Counted from the stretch's first letter, positions 8,939 to 16,338 are shown. The stretch is 64,000 nucleotides of DNA from Bacteroidales bacterium (GCA_017938925.1 JAGBAO010000008.1:1-64000), one strand, 5' to 3'. The notes: generated by a model from the letters alone, not told the origin. Program-made: numbers and translations.

Positions 8939-9592
8939 TCAGAAACAATTCAGGTGGAAGAGAGCGTATGCAAGGTTGTAGTTGCTGTCATATACCTCCT
9001 TGATATCGCGTTTAAGATAAGTTATATTGCCTGAGTTGTTGTTGGTATAATCTTTAACAATCTTTTTCCAGTCGATTTCAATTCGTTTGGTTTCATTTTT
9101 TCTCTTATTTCTATAGTTCCACACATCAGCCAATAGAATACAGTAGAAATTATAGTTCTGTTTATTGGCCTTATCCGGAAGACGATTCATGAATTGCTCT
9201 TTTGCTGCCCCGTCCTTACCGAAGTCAATAATTGCAGACAAATCATTGCCGAGTTCATCAATTTTTTTGTTTTTCCGCGAGAATCTCTTAGCCTCGATAA
9301 AGAATACATTATATCCGTCAATGATGAATCCGTCTAAATGATTGGTCTTCTTATGCTCGACACCATTATTGTCAATAGTTACGTATGGGACTGACAACTC
9401 CGCCCATGTTATACACCCATCATCAGCACTGGACTTATATGACTTCATGAAATTCATCACTTGATTGGTTTCATGAATAGAATATCTCTCGTCGTTTGCC
9501 CAAGGCTCAAATCCTGTGTTGAAGATTCTATCGTACTCCTTACATGTGGTGTTAAATGCGGATTGTACTTTATCCGTGATGTTGGTTTCCAT
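8939..9592 (-). CDS. Unknown protein with PD-(D/E)XK nuclease-like motif
   Basis: 217-residue soluble protein I cannot place in a named family. Residues 65-102 resemble a PD-(D/E)XK core: Glu65 in WAELS, then Asp87 in HLDGFIID, then Glu100 and Lys102 in FFIEAKR, giving the D-x12-E-x-K spacing of restriction-endonuclease-fold enzymes. The rest is charged and rich in Lys/Asn. It is the last gene of a four-gene minus-strand operon. The upstream neighbour contains a matching but degraded motif. Low GC relative to surrounding core genes suggests transfer. A role in DNA cleavage or defence is inference. Confidence 0.6.
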   Translation of the reverse strand: METNITDKVQSAFNTTCKEYDRIFNTGFEPWANDERYSIHETNQVMNFMKSYKSSADDGCITWAELSVPYVTIDNNGVEHKKTNHLDGFIIDGYNVFFIEAKRFSRKNKKIDELGNDLSAIIDFGKDGAAKEQFMNRLPDKANKQNYNFYCILLADVWNYRNKRKNETKRIEIDWKKIVKDYTNNNSGNITYLKRDIKEVYDSNYNLAYALFHLNCF

Positions 9593-9625
9593 ATTTATAA
9601 AGTTTTTTCAAAGTTATGTAAAAAA

Positions 9626-10585
9626 TCAAATTACAGAATTTGCCAAGGCTAATGCTGCTTCAAATCCGATATCATCGGCATACGCAAGATATGCTTGAGG
9701 CCATAATTTGTCATGCTTATTCAATTGTACGCTGGAGAGGTGGCTCTTATACTCAAAGCTATTGAACAGTCTTTGAATCACATACATCTCATCCGTCAGG
9801 TAAACAATATATGAATCGTATTCATATAGGTTCAGACCATAAAAATCACCGGAACCAGAATAGATGATATCTCTGACATCTTCGATCATACTATTGAAGT
9901 CCATATAGGACTTGGGATGTTCGCATTCTTTTCTTGTTTCTATGAAGTATAACGTTTTTCTAGCTTTATCAATAATCAGCCCCTCAACGTACTCTTTCCT
10001 TTCTCTAATCCGGATAGGAATCTGCGTCCACCAGTTTACCATTTTTGAATTATATGAGGCATAACATTTATAGTTCATGACAAAGCGTGCAATCAGGTTG
10101 GAAGAACTTGCTCGTGTGTCGTCTCGTATTGGCGGGCAGAAGTCCTTCAAATCACCTTCCAAGTCAGAACGAAGACGATTAAATGTGTAGTCAATGCTTC
10201 CTTTGTTTTCTCTGTCCAGATAATCGGAGCATTCGCGCATGAATACATTGATGGCGCTCATGTATTCGGCTTTATTAAAATGGTATGAGACTAATTTGCG
10301 GTCCTGTTCATCATCAGTTCTTATCACACATCCCTCCCAAGTGACTTCGTCCTCCTTTATTTTGATGTCGATCGTATAGTCATCGCACCCCTCACATCCG
10401 CAACTGCATATCCCTAATACAGACTCCCCAGCATGCATGAGATTGGTTGTGTGAAAGAAATCACATACGCTTAAGCCAATATTCCAATCTTTGTGTAGAA
10501 GATCAACCCCATCAACAAGAGTAACGACTGTCGAGCCCTCATTTGTTTGAATAATAGAAAAAGACAGTTTATTCATATCTATCAT
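9626..10585 (-). CDS. Unknown protein with Cys cluster and degenerate nuclease-like motif
   Basis: 319-residue protein with no family I recognise. Residues 60-67 form a CSCGCEGC cluster, a possible metal knuckle. Residues 201-219 (EGLIIDKARKTLYFIETRK) align with the nuclease-like motif of the next gene (DGFIID...FFIEAKR), but the key Lys is replaced by Arg (E-T-R). It may be an inactive or altered paralogous domain, perhaps partner or inhibitor of that protein. There is a 33-bp gap to the downstream gene and 48 bp to the upstream one. The initiator may be Met1 or Met4. Confidence 0.55.
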   Translation of the reverse strand: MIDMNKLSFSIIQTNEGSTVVTLVDGVDLLHKDWNIGLSVCDFFHTTNLMHAGESVLGICSCGCEGCDDYTIDIKIKEDEVTWEGCVIRTDDEQDRKLVSYHFNKAEYMSAINVFMRECSDYLDRENKGSIDYTFNRLRSDLEGDLKDFCPPIRDDTRASSSNLIARFVMNYKCYASYNSKMVNWWTQIPIRIRERKEYVEGLIIDKARKTLYFIETRKECEHPKSYMDFNSMIEDVRDIIYSGSGDFYGLNLYEYDSYIVYLTDEMYVIQRLFNSFEYKSHLSSVQLNKHDKLWPQAYLAYADDIGFEAALALANSVI

Positions 10586-10633
10586 TTTATTATAATTACT
10601 CCAATACGGACAAAGTATTCTTTTGGGGATGTT

Positions 10634-10939
10634 TTAATAATTGTACATCATTGCAGTCGCTGCTGCTGACACGGGATATTTCTCTTCCAAGAACACTTCC
10701 AACAAGTCGCCGTACTCATTCATTCGGTTCTTTGCTACCGTCGTGGAAACTTTTAACTTCGTCGTCAGATAGTAGTAAACTTGCTGCTTGTAGTCTTCTA
10801 AAGTCATTTGATGCTGATTCATATTTAAGCGGAGGGGTCTCCATTTGCAGTACATTTCTGTAAGATATATGGTAGCCAAAGGACGGGCTCGCTGTTTAAG
10901 TAATGTCTCTTTCATCACCCTTTCGGTAATTTCAGTCAT
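10634..10939 (-). CDS. Small helical protein of unknown function
   Basis: 101 residues, predicted mostly helical, with an Arg/Lys-rich N-terminal half and a C-terminal SAAATAMMYNY segment. Its ATG follows directly after the TGA of the upstream gene, so the two are translationally coupled. No family assigned. The size and the pairing with another small gene recall toxin/antitoxin or immunity modules, but no diagnostic motif is present. Second gene of the unknown four-gene operon. Confidence 0.5.
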   Translation of the reverse strand: MTEITERVMKETLLKQRARPLATIYLTEMYCKWRPLRLNMNQHQMTLEDYKQQVYYYLTTKLKVSTTVAKNRMNEYGDLLEVFLEEKYPVSAAATAMMYNY

Positions 10940-11218
10940 TCAAATCAAAGTTATCGCTTTTTCTTTAATCCTCATCTGCGTATGTAGGTACAGCCTCATG
11001 GCAAGAACACATTCATCATTATCTGCAAGCCGGCATTTCCCTTCCGTTACCACCAGAAATTGCGGCCCACCAACGCACAGGACAATCTCACCATCAGTAC
11101 AGTCATCAGTAAACATATACTCGACAAAATGCTTTCCTTGTTCCAATTCACCGAGGTACTTATAATCCCCCGCAGGATCACCAACAAACTGTCTCACTAT
11201 GTTCAAAATGTTTTCCAT
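10940..11218 (-). CDS. Small protein of unknown function, first gene of the four-gene operon
   Basis: 92 residues from the ATG at 11218; an upstream TTG at 11227 is possible but less likely. The protein is probably alpha/beta, with a central EIVLCVGGPQFLVV segment and Cys residues near the middle. No family assigned. A -7 box TATTTTTG (minus strand, 11241-11248) lies about 23 bp upstream. Its stop abuts the ATG of the next gene. Confidence 0.5.
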   Translation of the reverse strand: MENILNIVRQFVGDPAGDYKYLGELEQGKHFVEYMFTDDCTDGEIVLCVGGPQFLVVTEGKCRLADNDECVLAMRLYLHTQMRIKEKAITLI

Positions 11219-11240
11219 GAACTCCAATCTTTCAACACTG

Positions 11241-11248
11241 CAAAAATA
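11241..11248 (-). promoter_or_regulatory. -7 box TATTTTTG of the unknown four-gene operon
   Basis: The minus strand reads TATTTTTG, fitting TAnnTTTG, 22 bp before the ATG at 11218. No clear -33 TTTG at 19-20 bp. Confidence 0.4.
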
Positions 11249-11306
11249 AAACGCCCTTGTGCCAAGTCATGACACAAGAGCTGAATTTCTAATCCAACAC
11301 TTGGAT

Positions 11307-11693
11307 CTATTTATTCTTACCATACGGAGCCTGCTCCGGCTCGCTGAGATAGGTACGAGAAGATTGAGGGGCATTCTGAGCATACCCATCAACCGGAATG
11401 AGAGCTTCGCCTATGATGTTGAAGTCAAGAGCTCCCTCAAGTTTGGCAATGGTCTCAAGTGTCAGATTGTTTTTACCTTTCAGGAGCATTGAGATATGCT
11501 GCTGCGTACATCCAAGTTTTTCAGCCAGAACAACCTGAGTCATCCCGATCTGAGACATTCTGTCCCTCACCTGAAGAGCTATCATAGCAGAATATCTGAG
11601 CCACCTGGCGTTTCTTCTGCGATATTCCGCCTCCTCACGCCACTTGCTGGCTGTGTCGCTTTTGTATTTATTCAAGATATCTATTGTCTTCAT
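11307..11693 (-). CDS. XRE-family antitoxin, cassette A
   Basis: 128 residues. A basic N-terminal segment rich in Arg is followed by a Cro/C1-type helix-turn-helix (~residues 44-95: MTQVVLAEKLGCTQQHISMLL region). The C-terminus ends in YLSEPEQAPYGKNK. It should neutralise the toxin encoded just upstream and repress the operon. Start overlaps the toxin stop by 4 bp. Residues 12-104 are almost identical to the antitoxin of cassette C (three or so differences), although the cognate toxins are much more divergent. The same C-terminal tail also ends an unrelated antitoxin in cassette B. Confidence 0.85.
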   Translation of the reverse strand: MKTIDILNKYKSDTASKWREEAEYRRRNARWLRYSAMIALQVRDRMSQIGMTQVVLAEKLGCTQQHISMLLKGKNNLTLETIAKLEGALDFNIIGEALIPVDGYAQNAPQSSRTYLSEPEQAPYGKNK

Positions 11694-12241
11694 CTCTTAT
11701 TTTGAATTAAATCGTAAAATCCATCCATATCGCATGCTCCTTCGGACAGAAGAAAATTCCTTACCTTCTCCAGCTTGCGTAATTCTTCAAGAGTATGTTC
11801 ACGCTCCTGCATTGTATGTGTCAGCTTAATTGCTCCGCCAGTTACCAAATATGAATTACGTTGAAACCTTATTGCATATAACCTTAGCCACGAATCGTGC
11901 CTGAAATTCCTTGCCCCTTTGGCTTTCTCTTTACCAAGCAACACTTCCGAGGCTCTCAAATTCTCTAGCGGTTTAAATAACGAATCTAATTTATCCGATG
12001 ATATAGAGTCCAATATAACACATTCCAATTCCTGAGCATCTGAAATCGTATCATATATTGCTTGATTCAGATTCGTTATCTTGAAATAGCTTGACAGATC
12101 ACAGGAATTTGCCACAAAGAAATCCTTTAGCCAGTCCTGGTCATTCCACTTTTCAAATGTCATGGCTAGTATATTGTCCGGATCTCCTGCATACCGCACA
12201 GTCCATAAACATCCATCACCTGTAATGTCTTCAAAATTCAT
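11690..12241 (-). CDS. Putative toxin, cassette A (RelE-like C-terminal part, family not named)
   Basis: About 183 residues from the ATG at 12241. The open frame continues to 12274, but the -7 box at 12260-12267 lies inside that extension. The paralogue in cassette C shares Met at this position and not at upstream positions, which supports the shorter start. The C-terminal third contains SWLRLYAIRF, then YLVTGGAIKLTHTMQER and a Leu/Glu-rich helix. This resembles the terminal strands of RelE/HigB-type toxins, but the ~100-residue N-terminal part is unlike them. Pairing with an XRE antitoxin by a 4-bp overlap supports a type II toxin role. The biochemical target is unknown. Confidence 0.65.
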   Translation of the reverse strand: MNFEDITGDGCLWTVRYAGDPDNILAMTFEKWNDQDWLKDFFVANSCDLSSYFKITNLNQAIYDTISDAQELECVILDSISSDKLDSLFKPLENLRASEVLLGKEKAKGARNFRHDSWLRLYAIRFQRNSYLVTGGAIKLTHTMQEREHTLEELRKLEKVRNFLLSEGACDMDGFYDLIQNKR

Positions 12242-12259
12242 AACCTCCAGCATTTTCGA

Positions 12260-12291
12260 CAAAGATAAATACAATATCTATATTGTACAAG
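12260..12291 (-). promoter_or_regulatory. Promoter of cassette A (CTTG-N20-TATCTTTG)
   Basis: The minus strand reads CTTG (12288-12291), 20 nt, then TATCTTTG (12260-12267). The start codon at 12241 would give a leader of only about 15 nt. Cassette C has the same arrangement at 16339-16370. Confidence 0.6.
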
Positions 12292-12341
12292 TTTTATGTG
12301 GTAATATGTGCGCACTTTTAACCTTTTCAGGATTCTAAGCT

Positions 12342-12395
12342 TTAGGTTAGAATTGCGGTGGCCTTCCGATGTGAATCGGGAGGCCACTATCTTTT
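12342..12395. repeat. 54-bp hairpin repeat, copy 2
   Basis: Identical in the 54-bp core to copies 1 and 3. Similarity with copies 3 and 4 extends about 30 bp leftward (ACTTTTAACCTTTT block), so the shared unit is about 85 bp. It lies immediately upstream of the cassette A promoter. The remaining bases to 12567 hold the hairpin at 12514-12546 and no gene. Confidence 0.85.
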
Positions 12396-12513
12396 GCGCC
12401 GGGGTATGGAGTTCCATCCCTGAAACCTTCCAATCTATAGATGGGATCATTAATCCGATGAGTCTGTCCGTAATTTGGCCGTTTTTACGTACAAAGGTTG
12501 CTTTTCAATTGGT

Positions 12514-12546
12514 CCTGTCCGTAAAATCCCCTTTTTTACGGACAGG
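12514..12546. repeat. 13-bp perfect hairpin
   Basis: CCTGTCCGTAAAA (12514-12526) pairs perfectly with 12534-12546 around a 7-nt loop. A related half-site (GTCCGTAA, then TTTTTACG) occurs just before it at about 12467-12489. It lies 21 bp beyond the stop of the minus-strand tail-anchored protein gene and may end its transcript, but no U-run follows. An operator is an alternative. Confidence 0.6.
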
Positions 12547-12567
12547 CCAGCTATTATAATATTGCTG

Positions 12568-13125
12568 TCAGGCAGAAAGGCTGAACATCAATATCAGCAT
12601 ACCGATGATAAGTATTGCCCTGAATGCAATCCCGATGTTCTCCATCAGGTTATCCGCTCTTTCTTCAGCCTCCTTATCATCATGATACTGCTTCAGCTCT
12701 TCCGGGGTCATCAGATCTACACTCAAGACTGTACATATCTCTTCCGGTTTCAATTCTGCCAGTTCGATCGGCATATCCCGCTCAATCTTTTCAAAAAACG
12801 GCCGGTACTTTTTGCGACGCTGCTCGATGAGGTCAGACAGATGGGTCTTGAACTCCTTCTGATTCCTTGCGTCATGGATAATTTCCTTTAGCAGCGACTT
12901 CCAGAGGAACTCGTACGTCTCATCGACACCATACACCATAAGGCTATATCCGGTCTTGTCTGCAAGTTCACTCTCTGCCATATAGTGCGAGTTGAACAGC
13001 CTGGCCTCAGCCAGCTTTGCAGCCTGCTCCCTATTGATTTTCGACAATTCTGCCGCCGATGCCCCGAGAATAGCATTGGCAGTCATATGTCTCCCAAACG
13101 AATTATAAAGTTCACGATCACTCAT
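12568..13125 (-). CDS. Unknown tail-anchored membrane protein
   Basis: 185 residues. The first ~160 are soluble, charged and largely helical with probable coiled-coil stretches (AELSKINREQAAKLAEA; EERADNLMENIG). The last ~22 form a single hydrophobic segment ending FSLSA. There is no N-terminal signal peptide, so a C-terminally anchored topology facing the cytoplasm is likely. I do not recognise the family. It is a single-gene unit with its own promoter in the accessory island. Confidence 0.55.
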   Translation of the reverse strand: MSDRELYNSFGRHMTANAILGASAAELSKINREQAAKLAEARLFNSHYMAESELADKTGYSLMVYGVDETYEFLWKSLLKEIIHDARNQKEFKTHLSDLIEQRRKKYRPFFEKIERDMPIELAELKPEEICTVLSVDLMTPEELKQYHDDKEAEERADNLMENIGIAFRAILIIGMLILMFSLSA

Positions 13126-13175
13126 ACTGTGAGGATTAGTTGGTAATAATTACGTGAAATCCAAGTATTACATTG

Positions 13176-13206
13176 CAAAGATAGGCCCACCTTTTGCCAA
13201 ACCAAG
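13176..13206 (-). promoter_or_regulatory. Promoter of the tail-anchored protein gene (CTTG-N19-TATCTTTG)
   Basis: Minus strand CTTG (13203-13206), 19 nt, TATCTTTG (13176-13183), one mismatch from TTTG-N19-TAnnTTTG. The leader to the ATG at 13125 would be about 45 nt. Confidence 0.6.
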
Positions 13207-13277
13207 GCACAAGCGCGCAAACTTACAATCCACCTACCACATCCTCCCTGTCATTTAATTTCACGAGCCAGCATCGA

Positions 13278-13805
13278 CTAATCCATCATGCATTTCCACT
13301 CACTTATGAGATTACTTAAAACACCCCAACCATAATTGGTGTTAGCACCGCTCGTCTCTGGCAATCTCAAAACCCGTATTCCTATCAACTGGGCTTCCTG
13401 AAGAAGACGCTCGAGAGTCCGCCCAAATTTTTTATACTTTCCGAATCCATTGATGGCAATCGTAGTAATGGAAGAGTTTTCACGAATAAAAGAGACTATA
13501 TCGTTAGGCCTTTCATCTCTGATATTCTTATCATCGCTGCCATCTCTGACTGCCGATTCATAATAATCCCACAAGACTATACGATACTTGGCAAGAAACG
13601 CTTTTTTCTGGTCATATGATTCTGGTAGAATTTCGCCAGTTATCCCACAAATCACCTTCCATATCCTATTGGAGTTAGAATAATAATATTCCTTGTGATC
13701 CAGTGATTCATGACCAGGTAATGAACCAAGTATTAAAACTTTAGGATCCTTGCACATTAATGGCGGGAATCCATAAATTCTGTTCGATATCTTATCTTGC
13801 TGCAT
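13278..13805 (-). CDS. DNA-deoxyinosine glycosylase-like protein (UDG superfamily)
   Basis: 175 residues. Motif 1 of the family is visible as VLILGSLPGHESL (~residues 23-35) followed by YYYSNSNRIWKVI. The second active-site loop appears as RLPETSGANTNYG (~148-160), in place of the more usual LPSTSPAN. This fits the hypoxanthine-DNA glycosylase (family 6) branch of the uracil-DNA glycosylase superfamily, which removes deaminated bases. It stands alone, divergent from the next plus-strand gene. Its presence in the island could be ordinary repair-gene cargo. Confidence 0.75.
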   Translation of the reverse strand: MQQDKISNRIYGFPPLMCKDPKVLILGSLPGHESLDHKEYYYSNSNRIWKVICGITGEILPESYDQKKAFLAKYRIVLWDYYESAVRDGSDDKNIRDERPNDIVSFIRENSSITTIAINGFGKYKKFGRTLERLLQEAQLIGIRVLRLPETSGANTNYGWGVLSNLISEWKCMMD

Positions 13806-13985
13806 TGCTTGTAAGTAAATTTTTCTCGCAAATGTCGCAAAAATCCTTCAAAAGGAGAACGCTCACAGGGGTATTGCAATAGCATGATAAAAACTGATTG
13901 GATTATTGGTATTTATACCTACCTTAGAGGGACTAAAAATATTGACATGAATATACCTCAGGGAAACAGTAGAGAGGAAGTCAAG

Positions 13986-14333
13986 ATGAGAGATCAGATC
14001 ATCAAGGACTTTTACGCAGGGTGGATAGCTGAGCACCCTGAAAAGAAGATGTGGAACGATGACTTGCAGGATTATATCCTCGTGAAGTATCTTTCAATAA
14101 CAGAGACGGCGGAAAAGGCTGCCCGCCAGTATGAATCCACATTGGCCGTCATGAGACTGTCTGAACTTTTAGCAAAGTCTAAGAAAGTTGCCGAAGTTCC
14201 CATCAAGAAAGGGACAAAGAATCAGAAGCCATTTCTGAAGATGTATATAATGCAATTGGACAACATCAAGATGACCGTCGGATTGCAGAAGTCAACCGGT
14301 GACAAGGTCCAATACTGCATTACATCCATATAA
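13986..14333 (+). CDS. Conserved-looking protein of unknown function
   Basis: 115 residues from the ATG at 13986, which is preceded by a GAGGAAG Shine-Dalgarno-like run. The frame stays open to 13884, but the extra 34 residues look less protein-like. The protein is mainly helical (DFYAGWIAEHPEKKMW; YILVKYLSITETAEKAAR) and ends with a short beta-rich segment and CITSI. I do not recognise a named family. It is the only plus-strand gene between 8.9 and 16.4 kb and is followed at once by a small hairpin terminator. Confidence 0.6.
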   Translation: MRDQIIKDFYAGWIAEHPEKKMWNDDLQDYILVKYLSITETAEKAARQYESTLAVMRLSELLAKSKKVAEVPIKKGTKNQKPFLKMYIMQLDNIKMTVGLQKSTGDKVQYCITSI

Positions 14334-14339
14334 GCAAAA

Positions 14340-14359
14340 AGCCACTCCGAAGAGTGGCT
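14340..14359 (+). terminator. Hairpin after the 13986 gene
   Basis: AGCCACTC (14340-14347) pairs with GAGTGGCT (14352-14359) around a 4-nt loop, preceded by AAAAA. It begins 7 bp after the stop codon. The A-rich left flank would also give a U-run to transcripts coming from the right, so it may work both ways. Confidence 0.6.
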
Positions 14360-14523
14360 GATATACTTTGGGGCTCGAAACTGAAGAGATGTTGAATTCT
14401 CATTCAGAAAGGGTTGTCATCCCTTACGCGAAATCCCCATGACACCGCAAAAGTATGTATTTTTTGTCAATTTGCAAAATCTTATCCAAATCTCAACTAT
14501 TGCACTTTTTGCAACAGTTGAAT

Positions 14524-14901
14524 CTATTTCCTTTTACCATACGGAGCCTGCTCCGGCTCGCTGAGGTATTTTGTCTGTGGTGCGCAGCCATATCCGAACA
14601 CTGCCGGCTTGACGATTTCCACTGTCATTCCAAGAGCAGCGATCATTCTGTAGAAGACGGCGACACTTGGGATTATCACACCGTTTTCTATACGGGAAAT
14701 ATATGACTTGGTGGTCTGAGTGCGTCTTGCCAATTCCGCCTGCGAGACTTTCGCATCCTTTCTGGCATCACGGAGGATAAGTCCGGTGTAATATGCATAC
14801 GCATCCTCTTCGAACTTGATACGCTCGGGAGTCCCCTCCTTTCCATATCGTGCATCAAGCACCACGTCATAATCCTGAATCATTGTTTCGCTTGTATTCA
14901 T
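14524..14901 (-). CDS. higA: HigA-type XRE antitoxin, cassette B
   Basis: 125 residues. The N-terminal helix region is followed by an XRE helix-turn-helix (~residues 50-95: SQAELARRTQTTKSYISRIENG) and ends in YLSEPEQAPYGKRK. The HTH is of the common HigA/RelB-cluster kind and is not closely related to the antitoxins of cassettes A and C. Nevertheless it carries the same C-terminal tail. It overlaps the toxin gene by 35 bp. It should bind the HigB toxin and autorepress. Confidence 0.85.
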   Translation of the reverse strand: MNTSETMIQDYDVVLDARYGKEGTPERIKFEEDAYAYYTGLILRDARKDAKVSQAELARRTQTTKSYISRIENGVIIPSVAVFYRMIAALGMTVEIVKPAVFGYGCAPQTKYLSEPEQAPYGKRK

Positions 14902-15214
14902 AGTATTCCTCCTTGATCTTTAATGCCTTGGTTATCTCGTTGGCAGGTGTTTTCTGTGTCTTCTTCTGAAATCCATTAAACAACACTACAATCTTCCCTT
15001 CATCAAAAATGAAAAACACTCTGTATATGTTTCCATTAAACTCTGTTCGCAATTCATAAAGCCCATCACGTATATGCTTGACAAACTTTGTCGGCAAACG
15101 GTCCTGAGTCTTCAGCAACACCAGACCATAGTCCACTTTCTCCCTCTCCTTGGCAGTCAGCCCCTCCATGAACTCGCCAAAATATCTGCCAAATGTTATA
15201 ATCCGCCGTTTCAT
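14867..15214 (-). CDS. higB: HigB/RelE-type toxin (Gp49-like), cassette B
   Basis: About 115 residues from ATG 15214; a TTG at 15229 in the same frame overlaps the -7 box and is unlikely to be used. Family hallmarks are GLYELRTEFNGNIYRVFF, then IVVLFNGFQKKTQKTPANEI near the C-terminus, the phage-derived Gp49-like HigB signature. Such toxins cleave mRNA, usually on the ribosome. The toxin precedes the antitoxin, as in higBA operons. The -7 box TATATTTG ends 4 nt before the ATG, so the transcript would be leaderless or nearly so. Confidence 0.88.
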   Translation of the reverse strand: MKRRIITFGRYFGEFMEGLTAKEREKVDYGLVLLKTQDRLPTKFVKHIRDGLYELRTEFNGNIYRVFFIFDEGKIVVLFNGFQKKTQKTPANEITKALKIKEEYYEYKRNNDSGL

Positions 15215-15218
15215 GTTG

Positions 15219-15226
15219 CAAATATA
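15219..15226 (-). promoter_or_regulatory. -7 box TATATTTG of cassette B
   Basis: TATATTTG on the minus strand lies 4 nt upstream of the HigB ATG (15214). No clear -33 TTTG at 19-20 nt. The expected transcription start falls at or next to the A of the ATG. Confidence 0.55.
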
Positions 15227-15299
15227 CAAAAGGTTTCAACATATTGTAACCACATAGGCAAAACATTTTACACTTTTAACCTTTTGGAGATTCTATGTT

Positions 15300-15353
15300 T
15301 TAGGTTAGAATTGCGGTGGCCTTCCGATGTGAATCGGGAGGCCACTATCTTTT
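15300..15353. repeat. 54-bp hairpin repeat, copy 3
   Basis: Core identical to copies 1 and 2. It lies upstream of the cassette B promoter, and the 3' end of cassette C begins within about 20 bp to the right. Cassettes B and C are therefore tandem units joined at this repeat. Confidence 0.85.
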
Positions 15354-15385
15354 ATGAACTACTGCGTTTTTTGCAACAGTTGGAT

Positions 15386-15772
15386 CTATTTATTCTTGCC
15401 ATACGGAGCCGGCTCCGGCTCGCTGAGGTATGCGCAAGGTGATTCGGAGATATTCCGGACATATCCATCCACTGGTATGAGCGCTTCACCTATGATGTTG
15501 AAGTCAAGAGCTTCCTCCAGTTTAGCAATGGTCTCAAGAGTCAAGTTGTTCTTGCCTTTCAGGAGCATGGAGATATGCTGCTGCGTACATCCAAGTTTTT
15601 CAGCCAGAACAACCTGAGTCATCCCGATCTGAGACATTCTGTTCCTCACCTGAAGAGCTATCATAGCAGAATACCTGAGCCACCTGGCATTTCTCCTGCG
15701 ATACTCTGCCTCTTCACGCCATTTGCTGGCGGTATCAGACTGATTTTTCATCAAAAATTCTATTGCCTTCAT
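15386..15772 (-). CDS. XRE-family antitoxin, cassette C
   Basis: 128 residues, almost identical to the cassette A antitoxin over residues 12-104, with the same Arg-rich N-terminal segment and HTH. The C-terminus is YLSEPEPAPYGKNK. Its DNA is also closely similar, including an unbroken identical run of about 70 bp through the HTH. It starts 2 bp after the toxin stop. Because the partner toxins are only about half identical, either antitoxin may neutralise both toxins, or the antitoxin genes have been homogenised by recombination. Confidence 0.85.
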   Translation of the reverse strand: MKAIEFLMKNQSDTASKWREEAEYRRRNARWLRYSAMIALQVRNRMSQIGMTQVVLAEKLGCTQQHISMLLKGKNNLTLETIAKLEEALDFNIIGEALIPVDGYVRNISESPCAYLSEPEPAPYGKNK

Positions 15773-15774
15773 AT

Positions 15775-16320
15775 TTAATTATGCTTTACAAAATCTACAA
15801 ACCCGTCCAGATCGGTTACTCCATTATCAATAAGATGATTACGCACTTCTTCCATTCTTTCTAATTCCTTTAGAGTATGAGAACGTTCCTGCATTGTATA
15901 TGTCAGCTTAATGGCACCGCCTGTAATCAGATAAACTCCCTTTTCCAACCTCAATGCATACAATCTTAACCACGACGGATGAGTTTCCCTACGACCTTTT
16001 GCCTTCTCCTTTCCTAACAATAACTCAGAAGTTATCATATTGTTCAACGGCCTGAACATCTTATCCAGATCCGAATCCACTGCAAGATCAAGAATCATAC
16101 ATTCTAATTCCTCTGCGTCCAACAAGGTATCATATATAGCTTTATCCACACTTCTTATATGAAAATTCCTCTCCAGATCTGCTTTATTGGATGAAAAGAA
16201 ATCTGCCAGCCAGTCAACATCGCTCCATTGACAGAAAAGCATACTTAGCACATTTACAGTATTCTCGTCATACTTCACTGCCCACAATTTTCTGTTTCCA
16301 TCAATATTATCAAACTTCAT
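15775..16320 (-). CDS. Putative toxin, cassette C, paralogue of the cassette A toxin
   Basis: About 181 residues from ATG 16320; the frame is open to 16353 but that part overlaps the -7 box. By eye it is about half identical to the cassette A toxin. Conserved blocks are LLGKEKAKG, SWLRLYA, YLITGGAIKLT and TMQER-HTL-EL, and these probably mark the functional core. The N-terminal part has Trp- and Asp-rich stretches (WSDVDWLADFF). Type II toxin role is inferred from the XRE partner and operon form; the target is unknown. Confidence 0.65.
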   Translation of the reverse strand: MKFDNIDGNRKLWAVKYDENTVNVLSMLFCQWSDVDWLADFFSSNKADLERNFHIRSVDKAIYDTLLDAEELECMILDLAVDSDLDKMFRPLNNMITSELLLGKEKAKGRRETHPSWLRLYALRLEKGVYLITGGAIKLTYTMQERSHTLKELERMEEVRNHLIDNGVTDLDGFVDFVKHN

Positions 16321-16338
16321 AGCCCGCAACGTTTTCGA

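Noticed and set aside
8729-15353. 54-bp repeats as integron attC sites
   Set aside because: The hairpins sit next to promoter-bearing TA cassettes, but I find no convincing RYYYAAC/GTTRRRY core pair, the cassettes do not all abut, and no integrase is in the window.
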